19,816 bases of DNA. Source: an uncultured Lachnospiraceae bacterium. Its GTDB lineage: Bacteria > Bacillota > Clostridia > Lachnospirales > Lachnospiraceae. Under the pieces are notes generated by a model. It was not told the origin of the DNA, did not search any database, and was given only the letters and a program-made list of their open reading frames with translations. Position 1 is the first letter of the stretch; each line of letters begins with the position of its first letter. A program made the translations under genes and the position numbers. The stretch covers positions 1 to 19,816 of the forward strand of contig CAJUKA010000080.1 in assembly GCA_910586585.1 (NCBI GenBank), in the 5' to 3' direction. Shown piece by piece: positions 1 through 7,249 of this stretch.

Positions 1-744
1 GTGCCGCAGTATTATGTGGAGAACAACCACCAGGCCATCATCAGCCCCTCCGTGTTCGAGGAGGCGCAGCACCAGATGGCGGCCAGGCATTCCGGGAAGA
101 ACCGGGCGAGCAGCACGGGCGTATTCTCCGGCCGGATAAAATGCGCGGACTGCGGGGGCTGGTATGGCTCCAAGGTGTGGCATTCCAACAGCAAGTACCG
201 CAAGACCATCTGGCAGTGCAACCACAAGTTTGACGGCGGGGAGAAATGCGGCACGCCCCACCTTGACGAGGAAACCATCAAACAGCTTTTCCTGAAAGCG
301 GCCAATGCCATCTTTGCAGAAAAGGACGGGGTGCGGGAGGATTACGATTCCATAAAAGACACGCTTTTCGGCACCGCGGAGCTGGAGACGGAGCGCCTGC
401 GGCTGCAGGAGGAGATGAACGTGGTGGCGGAGCTGATTGAACAGTGCGTGGCGGAGAATGCCCGCGTCGCCCTTGACCAGACGGAGTACCAGAAAAAGTA
501 TGACGGGCTGGCGGGGCGGTTCAACAGGGCGAAGGGGCGGCTTTCGGAAGTCAGCCAGGCCATCACGGAGCGGCAGGCGAAGCGGGAGAAGATCGGGAGG
601 TTTGTTTCCGCCCTGGAAAAGCGGGACGGCCCGCTCACGGAATTTAACGAGGACGACTGGTACAGCCTTGTGGAGTACGCCACGGTGTACAGCAGGGAGG
701 ACATCCGCTTCACTTTCAAGAACGGGATGGAGATAAAGGCATGA
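1..744 (+). CDS. Large serine recombinase, C-terminal part (cut by window edge)
   Basis: The frame is open at base 1. The first codon, GTG, aligns with an internal valine of the paralogue at 15891-17144, so the start lies upstream of the window. The 247 visible residues hold the end of the recombinase domain, a zinc beta-ribbon (IKCADCGGWYG near residue 46, later cysteines in WQCNHKF and GEKCGTPHLDEET), then a long charged helical/coiled-coil stretch (about 125-205) and the family-typical C-terminus ending FTFKNGMEIKA. Large serine recombinases of this type integrate and excise mobile elements; the zinc ribbon and coiled coil contact DNA and control synapsis. The catalytic N-terminus is outside the window, so whether the protein is intact cannot be judged. 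It is exactly as long as the corresponding part of the second copy and co-linear with it. It ends at TGA, just before a perfect hairpin. Confidence 0.93.
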   Translation: MPQYYVENNHQAIISPSVFEEAQHQMAARHSGKNRASSTGVFSGRIKCADCGGWYGSKVWHSNSKYRKTIWQCNHKFDGGEKCGTPHLDEETIKQLFLKAANAIFAEKDGVREDYDSIKDTLFGTAELETERLRLQEEMNVVAELIEQCVAENARVALDQTEYQKKYDGLAGRFNRAKGRLSEVSQAITERQAKREKIGRFVSALEKRDGPLTEFNEDDWYSLVEYATVYSREDIRFTFKNGMEIKA

Positions 745-751
745 GAATATA

Positions 752-790
752 GTCCCCCGGAGCAGGGAAGAAAACGGCTCCGGGGGATTC
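752..790 (+). terminator. Rho-independent-like hairpin after the recombinase
   Basis: The arms CCCCCGGAGC (754-763) and GCTCCGGGGG (777-786) form a perfect 10-bp stem with a 13-nt loop; T753 and A787 extend it by one pair. Only a weak T-rich tail follows. It starts 9 nt after the recombinase stop and separates that gene from the convergent gene ending at 827, so it probably stops transcription from the left. A structured recombination end is a less likely alternative. Confidence 0.7.
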
Positions 791-826
791 TGTGTGGTTA
801 ATGTTTATGCTGCTATTTGTGTGGGA

Positions 827-1828
827 TCATGCTTTGATGGGAAAGCTGATTTCTGCATCATTCTTTGGCTTTATCTGGAATACCATCCGCCACTGCACTT
901 CTGACACAGGCTCAAAATGCAGGGAGGAAGCTGCCATCCGTTTGTCAGGAGCGGCATTTTTCCCGGCCATAAAAACTGCTGTGGGGCCGTCTGACCTGCC
1001 CGGCTGCCCTTGGGCATCACCCATTCTTGGGCGGTCGCCTTCTGCGCAGTCGCGGATGCAAAAAAGGCTGCGGTCTATTTCTGGTGCAATGCTGTAAGAG
1101 AGTATCTGGCAGTATTCTGGGTAAACCACACCTTTCGCTCCAATTTCTGCGAAGCTGTTCCTGATCTGTTCGCAGCCATGTAGTGTCAGAGTGTATTCCT
1201 GACCGGTTATGGGATGGGCTGTCTTTACCGTTTTGCTATCGCAGGAAACGCCAGAGGAAAAATGCCCCGCAGTGATGGAGATTAAGTTTGCCTGGAAAGC
1301 AAGTGATATTTTCTGAGGGGACAGTATCGGTTCTCCGTCCCAGTCATAGCAAAGCCGTTCAAAATACCAGCAGCATTCCCTGTCGCAGGCATAAGCATCC
1401 ATCCATTCCTCCGCAGTTTTGTTATTTTCAAAACCGTCTTCGCTGGCAGGTACATTCCCCATCTGAATTACATTTTCCGGATACCATCTCAGGCTGCTGC
1501 TCATGTGGCGCACCAGTGGCGTACCATCAAGGCATATTTCTACGGCAAATTCCCTGCTTCCGGGGTTGTCCGCATCTATCTGTTCAAATTCTTCTGGGGT
1601 TTTTAGGGACATCCGCCGCGCATAATCCCATTTTTTCAGGAATGCCGCCATATCCTCTATCGGGATTTTTGCGCATACATCAAGGGCGGCGCCTGCTTTG
1701 CCTACATAGACTGCTGGGATAAGTATTTCCTGTTCGCCCCATAGAAAAGAGTGATTGACAGGGAGGGCTGTCAGCTTGGTTTCAGGCGAGCCTTTCCCCC
1801 ATATATTGTTATCATGGTATACGTCCAT
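827..1828 (-). CDS. Unknown protein, 333 aa
   Basis: I do not recognise this family. The start ATG (1826-1828 on the complement) is preceded by an AAGGAGG ribosome binding site at good spacing, and the frame is open for 333 codons, which supports a real gene. The protein appears cytoplasmic: no signal peptide, no long hydrophobic segment, a high aromatic and acidic content, and several cysteines (for example ACDRECCWYFERLCYD near 150-165). The conserved-looking block TAHPITGQEYTLTLHGCEQ (near 210-228) suggests a folded domain. The C-terminal third contains a polar, glycine/proline-rich stretch (GDAQGQPGRSDGP). It is convergent with the recombinase and lies downstream of the repeat region, which must contain its promoter. 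It is not obviously part of the redox operon. It may be cargo of the neighbouring mobile element. No function is assigned. Confidence 0.72.
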   Translation of the reverse strand: MDVYHDNNIWGKGSPETKLTALPVNHSFLWGEQEILIPAVYVGKAGAALDVCAKIPIEDMAAFLKKWDYARRMSLKTPEEFEQIDADNPGSREFAVEICLDGTPLVRHMSSSLRWYPENVIQMGNVPASEDGFENNKTAEEWMDAYACDRECCWYFERLCYDWDGEPILSPQKISLAFQANLISITAGHFSSGVSCDSKTVKTAHPITGQEYTLTLHGCEQIRNSFAEIGAKGVVYPEYCQILSYSIAPEIDRSLFCIRDCAEGDRPRMGDAQGQPGRSDGPTAVFMAGKNAAPDKRMAASSLHFEPVSEVQWRMVFQIKPKNDAEISFPIKA

Positions 1829-1908
1829 TCCGTGTGCCTCCTTAAGTGTTCAATGAAGCAATTATACCACGGATGCCAGGATATTTCCAAAGCTTTTGAT
1901 TTTTTATG

Positions 1909-2047
1909 GGAAAAATCACGGAGTATAGGAAAAATCGTGGAGTATGGGGAAAAATCACGGGGTATAGGAAAAATCATGGAGTATGATAAAAAATCGCGGG
2001 GTATCGGTAAAAAATCATGGGGTTTAAGGAAAAATCAAATTGTATCA
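1909..2047. repeat. Seven degenerate ~20-bp tandem repeats
   Basis: Consensus GGAAAAATCACGGGGTAT(A/G). Units start near 1909, 1928, 1948, 1967, 1987, 2006 and 2028, giving 19-22 bp spacing. The last, GGAAAAATCAAATTGTATCA (2028-2047), is the most divergent at its 3' half. A close match to that last unit recurs at 2271-2290. The array is AT-rich and lies directly upstream of the minus-strand gene ending at 827. Arrays of ~20-bp direct repeats are typical of transposase-binding ends of some insertion elements (for example the IS21 family) or of regulator-binding arrays. No transposase gene lies nearby, so it may be an orphan end. The units are too close together, and without distinct spacers, for CRISPR. 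Confidence 0.8.
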
Positions 2048-2127
2048 AAGACAGCGTTTACATAGAAATGAAAATCGCTTAATTGATACAAAAGGAATAA
2101 ACAGAATAACGGCAAAAAGGCAGAAAT

Positions 2128-2172
2128 AAAGGCTTTCAATACATTAAAACGTGACTGAAAGCCTTTTTCTTT
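2128..2172. terminator. Bidirectional terminator-like hairpin
   Basis: The arms AAAGGCTTTCA (2128-2138) and TGAAAGCCTTT (2156-2166) form a perfect 11-bp stem with a 17-nt loop. A T-rich run follows on the plus strand and A-rich sequence precedes it, so it can act in either direction. For the minus strand it would terminate the LysR transcript that ends at 2321. Confidence 0.65.
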
Positions 2173-2212
2173 TTATAGTGATTCATAGCATCGGGAAAAA
2201 GATATTTGAAAG

Positions 2213-2268
2213 TGAACCCTCTCCACGGATACATGAACCCTCTCGTTTTGGTAAACATGAACCCCCTT
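2213..2268. repeat. Three copies of TGAACCCTCTC-type motif
   Basis: TGAACCCTCTC occurs at 2213-2223 and 2234-2244, and a variant TGAACCCCCTT at 2258-2268, at 21 and 24 bp spacing. They lie between the hairpin and the isolated GGAAAAATCA unit at 2271-2290. Together with the array at 1909-2047 they suggest protein-binding ends of a lost insertion element. Confidence 0.6.
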
Positions 2269-2290
2269 AAGGAAAAATCAAAAAGTATCA
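2267..2290. repeat. Isolated copy of the 1909-2047 repeat unit
   Basis: TTAAGGAAAAATCA followed by AAAAGTATCA matches 2024-2047 at all but two or three of 24 positions, in the same orientation, 243 bp away. It ends 30 bp downstream of the LysR stop, where an inserted element could have its edge. Confidence 0.7.
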
Positions 2291-2320
2291 CCCTTGTCCG
2301 CTGATGGCATATATTCTGTG

Positions 2321-3160
2321 TCACAACAGACCGCTGAATTTTTGAGAATGTTCCTTTCTGCAGACCAGATAGTAACTGACATTAAATTCAGGGTCCGTGA
2401 TAGGCACTGCCACACGGGACGGGGCAGGTATGGAGTCAATGAGTTCATTGTGGTAGTAGTCCGTGGTGAAAACCGGCATAGTGGAATTCTCAATCAATTC
2501 CAGGAAGGTGTAGCGTTCTGTCTGGACGAGGAACCTGGAATCGGGCATTTTCTCTACCACCAGATCATGCCAGAAACCAATATCCTGAAATAAAAGCATA
2601 TTTTCTCCATTCATTTCAGATACGCTTAAGGATTTTCTGCGTGCAAAGCGGTGCCGCTTGGGAAGAAGGAAGGACAGATGCTCTTCGCCCCATTTCCGGC
2701 AGGATAGCCCATCGTCTTCCGGGCAGAAAGGAAGCAGCACGAGATGGTAAAGTCCGTTTCTTACTCCGTCAAGGAGACAGGATGTGCTTTTGGTTTCTGA
2801 TGAAATAGATGCCATGGGAAAGGCGCTGGTAATGCGGCGTATGAGTTCCGGTATCAGGACAGGCGTGCAGGAGCCAAGCGTGATGGTTCTGTTCTTCCGG
2901 TCAAAATCACGGGCATGACGGATCATGTTTTCGGTCTGTTTTAATAGCATTTTGGCATCTTCTGCTGCGAGGGTTCCGGTTTCATTAAGTGAAATACTGT
3001 TTTTGGTGCGGTGAAACAGCGGAACATCGAATTCTGTTTCCAATCTCTGCATATTTCTTGTCAGTGTAGGCTGGGAAATATGCATTTTTTCTGCGGTTTC
3101 TCGCAAGGTTCCAGTCTGGTAAAAGGTAACGAATTGTTCCAGGATATGATAATCAACCAT
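2321..3160 (-). CDS. LysR-family transcriptional regulator
   Basis: This 279-aa protein has the LysR layout. An N-terminal winged helix-turn-helix opens with MVDYHILEQFVTFYQTGTL and has the recognition region HISQPTLTRNMQRLE (about 27-41). An effector-binding domain follows from about residue 85 (RTITLGSCTPVLIPELIRRI). LysR proteins bind as tetramers and activate a divergent target when a small-molecule ligand binds. An upstream in-frame GTG would add four residues, but it overlaps the AAGGAG ribosome binding site, so the ATG at 3158-3160 is the better start. The C-terminus (YYLVCRKEHSQKFSGLL) is slightly short for the family, and repeats begin 30 bp beyond the stop. The gene is divergent from the twelve-gene redox operon and is very likely its regulator. 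The inducer is unknown; carbonyl, quinone or aromatic compounds would fit the target enzymes. Confidence 0.93.
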   Translation of the reverse strand: MVDYHILEQFVTFYQTGTLRETAEKMHISQPTLTRNMQRLETEFDVPLFHRTKNSISLNETGTLAAEDAKMLLKQTENMIRHARDFDRKNRTITLGSCTPVLIPELIRRITSAFPMASISSETKSTSCLLDGVRNGLYHLVLLPFCPEDDGLSCRKWGEEHLSFLLPKRHRFARRKSLSVSEMNGENMLLFQDIGFWHDLVVEKMPDSRFLVQTERYTFLELIENSTMPVFTTDYYHNELIDSIPAPSRVAVPITDPEFNVSYYLVCRKEHSQKFSGLL

Positions 3161-3186
3161 GTGGGAAAGCACTCCTTTCTGAAGAA

Positions 3187-3215
3187 ATTATAGCAGATGC
3201 AGAAAGGAAAGTAAA
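3187..3215 (-). promoter_or_regulatory. Promoter of the LysR gene
   Basis: Read on the minus strand, TTTACT (-35, complement of 3210-3215) and a perfect TATAAT (-10, complement of 3187-3192) are separated by exactly 17 bp. They lie 27 bp before the chosen start codon. The palindrome at 3220-3244 sits just upstream of the -35, consistent with autoregulation. Confidence 0.7.
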
Positions 3216-3219
3216 TGAC

Positions 3220-3244
3220 CCAGATTTCATTTTATGAAATCTGG
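3220..3244. promoter_or_regulatory. Perfect 25-bp palindrome, probable LysR operator
   Basis: The arms CCAGATTTCAT (3220-3230) and ATGAAATCTGG (3234-3244) are perfectly inverted around TTT. The centre contains the T-N11-A arrangement typical of LysR boxes (T3226 to A3238). It lies in the 157-bp spacer between the divergent LysR gene and the operon start at 3318, the expected place for the recognition site. Confidence 0.72.
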
Positions 3245-3259
3245 ATTGCGGAATTAGCA

Positions 3260-3288
3260 TTGTACAAATAAAAAAATCTGCAATAAAA
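3260..3288 (+). promoter_or_regulatory. Possible promoter of the redox operon (weak)
   Basis: TTGTAC (3260-3265) and AATAAA (3282-3287) are separated by 16 bp. Both are poor consensus matches, as is common for promoters needing a LysR activator. They lie 30 bp before the first operon gene and downstream of the palindrome. This is a suggestion, not a firm call. Confidence 0.35.
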
Positions 3289-3317
3289 TGGCTTCAGGAC
3301 GAAAGGAGGGGACGGAA

Positions 3318-4094
3318 ATGATTTTTTACTTTACAGGAACCGGGAACAGCCTGTATGTGGCAAAAGAACTGGATCAAAACAGGATAAGCATTCCGCAGGT
3401 CATAAAACGGGAAAGGCTGGTATTTTCTGCGGACAGCATTGGCATTGTATGTCCGGTTTATGGGCATGAAATGCCGAGCATGGTAAAGGAGTTTATCCGC
3501 AGGGCTTCCTTTGAAACGGAGTATCTTTTCGTTGTGCTGACCTATGGCGCACATCATGGAGGAGCGGCGGAGATTGCCGATCTGTTTTTCCAGGATGCAG
3601 GGAAACAGGCAGATTATATCACGACCATTGAGATGGTGGATAATTTTCTTCCGGTATTTGATATGAAAGAGCAGATGGCAATAGATAAACAGGTGGAAAA
3701 GCGTCTGGATGAGATCAGGGCTGATCTGCAGGCAAAAAGGTATGGGATACAGAAAACAAGCCTTGCGGAAAAGACCGCACATAAAATGTATCTGAAGATG
3801 GTCAAAAATGCGCCGGAAACGGTCTGGGCGGCTTTCCGGGTGACGGACGAATGTGTGGGCTGCGGAATCTGCACCAGGGTATGTCCTGCCGGGTGCATCC
3901 GTCTGGAAAACCAATATGCAGTCCATGAGCCGGAAGGATGCCAGGCCTGCTACGCCTGCGTCCATGCCTGCCCGAAAATGGCAGTGCAGTTTGCCCTGCC
4001 CCGGCCGGAGAAAAATCCCGCAGCGAGATACCGTAATGAGCATGTGACACTTTGTGAGCTGGTAGGGTCCAATGACCAGACGGAAAACGATTAA
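3318..4094 (+). CDS. EFR1-type flavodoxin/ferredoxin protein
   Basis: This 258-aa protein has an N-terminal flavodoxin-like half and a C-terminal ferredoxin half. The start MIFYFTGTGNSLYVAK carries the FMN phosphate loop (TGTGN). Two [4Fe-4S] motifs follow: C179/C182/C185 with C189-Pro, and C208/C211/C214 with C218-Pro. This matches the EFR1 family common in Clostridia, thought to move electrons between flavin and iron-sulfur centres in the cytoplasm; the exact partner is unknown. A longer frame from 3288 exists, but ATG 3318 has an AGGAGGGG ribosome binding site about 6 nt upstream and begins exactly at the conserved N-terminus. It is the first gene of the operon, divergent from LysR, and 19 nt from the next gene. 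It could supply low-potential electrons to the flavodoxins or reductases downstream. Confidence 0.92.
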   Translation: MIFYFTGTGNSLYVAKELDQNRISIPQVIKRERLVFSADSIGIVCPVYGHEMPSMVKEFIRRASFETEYLFVVLTYGAHHGGAAEIADLFFQDAGKQADYITTIEMVDNFLPVFDMKEQMAIDKQVEKRLDEIRADLQAKRYGIQKTSLAEKTAHKMYLKMVKNAPETVWAAFRVTDECVGCGICTRVCPAGCIRLENQYAVHEPEGCQACYACVHACPKMAVQFALPRPEKNPAARYRNEHVTLCELVGSNDQTEND

Positions 4095-4113
4095 AAACGA
4101 GGAGGATATTGAT

Positions 4114-5001
4114 ATGGAATATGTAACATTGAACAATGGAGTAAAAATGCCGGTTCTTGGCTATGGCGTCTATCAGGTGACAAAGGAAGAATGCGAGCGG
4201 TGTGTGCTGGATGCCCTGCAGGTGGGATACCGCAGCCTGGATACGGCGCAGAGCTATTTCAATGAGGAGCAGGTGGGCAGCGCAATCCAAAAATCTGGTA
4301 TCCCACGGGAAGAGATATTTCTGACCACCAAGGTGTGGGTGGAGCATTATGGATATGAGGCGGCCAAATCTTCCGTGCTGGAATCCATGAGGAAGCTGCA
4401 GACGGATTATCTGGATCTGGTTCTTCTTCATCAGCCTTTTTCCGATGCTTACGGTGCGTACCGTGCGCTGGAGGAGTTTTATGACGGGGGGAAAATCCGG
4501 GCTATCGGTATTTCCAACTTCTATGTAGACCGCATGGTGGACTTTGCCGCCTTTAACCGGATTAAGCCGGCAATCAACCAGGTGGAGATCCATATCTTCA
4601 ACCAGCAGAAGCAGATGAAGGAATATGCAGATAAATACGGCATTCGGTTAGAGGCGTGGGCACCTTTTGGCGAAGGACGGAAAGGCACTTTTGATAACGA
4701 AACAGTGGCAGCGATTGGCAGTAAATATGGAAAGACCGCCGCACAGGTCATGCTCCGTTGGCATATCCAGCGGGGGATTGTAGTTATCCCCAAGTCCACC
4801 CACAGGAAACGTATGGAAGAGAATTTTCATGTGTTTGATTTTCACCTGTCGGAAGAAGACATGGACGCACTGGCGGCATTGGATACTGCCTCCAGCTCCT
4901 TCTTCTCCCATCAGGACCCTGCTATGGTTGAATGGTTTGTCAGGATGGTGGAGGAACGGAAGACAAAGCATGACAGCAGTAAGGAAAAGAAGAACTGGTG
5001 A
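4114..5001 (+). CDS. Aldo/keto reductase (diketogulonate reductase type), copy 1
   Basis: This 295-aa NAD(P)H-dependent carbonyl reductase has the TIM-barrel AKR fold. It carries the complete catalytic tetrad D43, Y48, K73 and H106 in the contexts SLDTAQSY, TTKVW and LVLLHQPF. The cofactor region IPKSTHRKRMEENF is visible near residue 230. The start ATG 4114 has GGAGG 8 nt upstream and matches the N-terminus of its paralogue at 12359; the upstream extension of the frame overlaps the previous gene and is unlikely. The two copies share about three quarters of their first 108 residues by eye. This copy has a longer, lysine-rich tail (EERKTKHDSSKEKKNW). Cytoplasmic, no signal peptide. Likely substrates are aldehydes, alpha-keto carbonyls or sugar ketones; the true one cannot be read from the sequence. 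Confidence 0.95.
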   Translation: MEYVTLNNGVKMPVLGYGVYQVTKEECERCVLDALQVGYRSLDTAQSYFNEEQVGSAIQKSGIPREEIFLTTKVWVEHYGYEAAKSSVLESMRKLQTDYLDLVLLHQPFSDAYGAYRALEEFYDGGKIRAIGISNFYVDRMVDFAAFNRIKPAINQVEIHIFNQQKQMKEYADKYGIRLEAWAPFGEGRKGTFDNETVAAIGSKYGKTAAQVMLRWHIQRGIVVIPKSTHRKRMEENFHVFDFHLSEEDMDALAALDTASSSFFSHQDPAMVEWFVRMVEERKTKHDSSKEKKNW

Positions 5002-5038
5002 TACCAGGAAAAGAGATGAAACGGGAGGAAAACGTCAA

Positions 5039-6187
5039 ATGAAAAAACGTATTATTGCCACTTTGCTGGCAGGGATTATGGCAGTTTCCATGCTGACGGG
5101 ATGCGGCAGCCAGTCGGCGGACACAGTGCAGGATACCTTAGCGGATGCAGGGCAGGAAGAAAACCATACATCTACGGAAGGGGAAGCTGCTTCAGAGACG
5201 CTGATGATTGCCAGGCAGGGTATGTTCTCTTCCGGAGGCACGATTACGGAACCGGTAGAAGGGGAATATGATCCAACCACAAACTGGATGGATGCAACCC
5301 GCGCAGGGAATACAGCCCATGTGGATCACGCTAATGTATTTTATCAGATTCCTGCAAATGATAACGGAACCCCAATGGTTTATCTGCATGGCTATGGACA
5401 GTCCCGTATGGGTTGGATGACAACCCCGGACGGTCGTGAGGGATGGTCTGATTTGTTTCTAAAAAAAGGATATGCGTCATTTCTGGTAGACCAGCCAAGA
5501 AGGGGCGAGGCAGGCGCCACGGCCACAATGACCACGGATGGATTCCTTGACACATGGGCGGAAGATTCCAAGGATTATAAACCGGGCGATCAGGCATGGT
5601 ATACCCATTTTCGGATTGGGCGTATTGCCCCGGAACGGTATGAAGGGTCTCAATTTCCAGAGGGAGATGAGGCACAGGATCAGTTTTTCCGTCAGATGAC
5701 GCCCAATACCGGCGATTTTGATCAGGCGTTGGATGCGTCTGCCCTTGGCTCTGTGCTGGAAGATGTATATGAGATGACAGGCAGTAAATCTATTTTTGTG
5801 ACACATTCCCAGGGCGGCGCTGTTGGCTGGGATGTTCCGGCAGAAAATATCGCTGCGATTATTGCCATTGAACCGGGCGGTACACCACAGGCAGGTTCGG
5901 AACAGTACCAAAAATTATTGGAAGCGGATATCCCCATCATCATTTATTTTGGGGACTATATTGACAATGGGCCGGAAGATGTTATGTCCACCGGTTTCTG
6001 GCAGTCCGTCCGTGACGGGGCGATTCAGTTTGCGGAAAGCTACAATGGCGATGGAGGTGACTGTACAGTAGTCAATCTGCCAGATGAAGGGATTACCGGG
6101 AACAGTCATTTTATGTTTCAGGAATTAAACAATGATGTCATTGCCGACAATATTGAGGCATGGCTGAAAGAGAAGGGGTTGGGCTGA
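5039..6187 (+). CDS. Lipoprotein alpha/beta-hydrolase (esterase-like)
   Basis: This 382-aa protein begins with a lipoprotein signal peptide: MKKRIIATLLAGIMAVSM with lipobox LTGC, so C22 is lipidated and the enzyme sits outside the membrane. After a polar linker (about 23-75) comes an alpha/beta-hydrolase core. It has an oxyanion-type motif YLHGYGQSRMGW, a nucleophile elbow THSQGG with S257, an acid candidate in IIIYFGDYID, and catalytic histidine H357 in GNSHFMF. The elbow lacks the first glycine of GxSxG but keeps the general form. A longer upstream frame exists. ATG 5039 is chosen because of the GGGAGG ribosome binding site and the signal peptide. The next gene starts 1 nt after the stop, so the two are translationally coupled. 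Substrate unknown; ester or lactone hydrolysis is the most likely reaction. Confidence 0.9.
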   Translation: MKKRIIATLLAGIMAVSMLTGCGSQSADTVQDTLADAGQEENHTSTEGEAASETLMIARQGMFSSGGTITEPVEGEYDPTTNWMDATRAGNTAHVDHANVFYQIPANDNGTPMVYLHGYGQSRMGWMTTPDGREGWSDLFLKKGYASFLVDQPRRGEAGATATMTTDGFLDTWAEDSKDYKPGDQAWYTHFRIGRIAPERYEGSQFPEGDEAQDQFFRQMTPNTGDFDQALDASALGSVLEDVYEMTGSKSIFVTHSQGGAVGWDVPAENIAAIIAIEPGGTPQAGSEQYQKLLEADIPIIIYFGDYIDNGPEDVMSTGFWQSVRDGAIQFAESYNGDGGDCTVVNLPDEGITGNSHFMFQELNNDVIADNIEAWLKEKGLG

Positions 6188-6188
6188 G

Positions 6189-7235
6189 ATGAGGTTCATG
6201 GTGAAACGGATGACTGGAATGGCGATGCTGATGTTTTTGGCGGCAGGATTTCTTTGTGGCTGCGGCAGATTGACCAGACAGGGGGAAGAGGCAGTTTTGG
6301 AGGAAGATGACCTCCATATTGAAAATTCAGTTTCGGTAAAAGCCGTTCAGGAGATTTCCCGAAATGGGGAAGCGTATACGGCGGACACTCTGATATCGGA
6401 TGTGGCAAATGATCCGGTGTTTGGGGATTACGGGCGGCTTATTTTTCCTGCAGATGCCGGTTATTACAGTGGGGATACGCTTGGAAGCCTGCGCCTGACA
6501 TGGTATAGCAATATCAATCCGGATAAGACGGTGGAAATCGTAAATTACATGAAGGAACACGCAGAGGCGGAGGAACCCATTTTCTTTGATATTTATTCTG
6601 CACAGGAAAAGGCGGCTGACCCTGCAAAAGAAGATACCGGGTTATTCTTCTTTCAGGGAAATCCGGGTGAAAAGTTTGCGGTATGCAATGCGGGCGGCGG
6701 CTTTGCTTATGTAGGGGCCATGCACGACAGCTTTCCCCATGCACTGGAATTATCCAAACAAGGTTATCATGCATTTGCGTTGATTTACCGTCCCGGCGCA
6801 CAGACAGCCTGTGAGGATCTGGCAAGAGCCATCAGTTTTATTTTTGAACACGCAGAAGAACTGGAAGTAGATACAGACTGCTATTCCCTGTGGGGAGGAA
6901 GCGCCGGCGCAAGAATGGCGGCATATCTCGGAAGCTATGGTCCTGCGGCTTTCGGCGGAGAGGATCTGCCCGGCCCCGGCACAGTAATCATGCAGTATAC
7001 CGGCCATTCTGAATATACAGAGAATGATCCGCCCACTTATGTATGTGTGGGGGAAAACGATGGGATTGCAAGCTGGAGGACGATGGAAAACCGTCTGGAG
7101 CGGATGGCTGCCCTGGGAATTGATACGGAATTCCACAAATATCCCGGACTTTCCCACGGGTTTGGCCTTGGGACAGGAACTGTGGCAGAAGGCTGGATAG
7201 AGGATGCTGTTGCATTTTGGAAAAAGCAGATGTAG
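6189..7235 (+). CDS. Second lipoprotein alpha/beta-hydrolase (acetyl-esterase/BD-FAE-like)
   Basis: This 348-aa protein has a signal peptide ending in LCGC, so C25 is the lipid anchor. The mature part carries a hydrolase fold of the BD-FAE/acetyl esterase kind: an oxyanion region CNAGGGFAYVG, a nucleophile elbow WGGSAGARMA with S238, acid D291 in VGENDG, and histidine H323 in GLSHGFG. All three triad residues are in the expected order and spacing. The first ~110 residues contain an extra N-terminal region (SVKAVQEISRNGEAYTADTL) without an obvious fold. Start ATG 6189 is 1 nt after the previous stop; an alternative ATG 9 nt further in would also keep the signal peptide. It is distinct from, not a duplicate of, the hydrolase upstream. 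Predicted extracytoplasmic carboxylesterase of unknown substrate. Confidence 0.9.
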   Translation: MRFMVKRMTGMAMLMFLAAGFLCGCGRLTRQGEEAVLEEDDLHIENSVSVKAVQEISRNGEAYTADTLISDVANDPVFGDYGRLIFPADAGYYSGDTLGSLRLTWYSNINPDKTVEIVNYMKEHAEAEEPIFFDIYSAQEKAADPAKEDTGLFFFQGNPGEKFAVCNAGGGFAYVGAMHDSFPHALELSKQGYHAFALIYRPGAQTACEDLARAISFIFEHAEELEVDTDCYSLWGGSAGARMAAYLGSYGPAAFGGEDLPGPGTVIMQYTGHSEYTENDPPTYVCVGENDGIASWRTMENRLERMAALGIDTEFHKYPGLSHGFGLGTGTVAEGWIEDAVAFWKKQM

Positions 7236-7249
7236 AGGAGAAATGCCAT

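Noticed and set aside
1909..2047. Repeat array considered as a CRISPR array
   Set aside because: Units are contiguous at 19-22 bp with no unique spacers, and no cas genes are present.
1751..2065. Open frames on both strands through the repeat array (1751-2065 plus, 1771-1977 minus)
   Set aside because: The encoded repeats simply mirror the ~20-bp DNA repeats; neither frame has a ribosome binding site suited to it.
3294..4136. 280-codon minus-strand open frame
   Set aside because: Antisense to the EFR1-type gene, which carries complete cysteine motifs and a good start.
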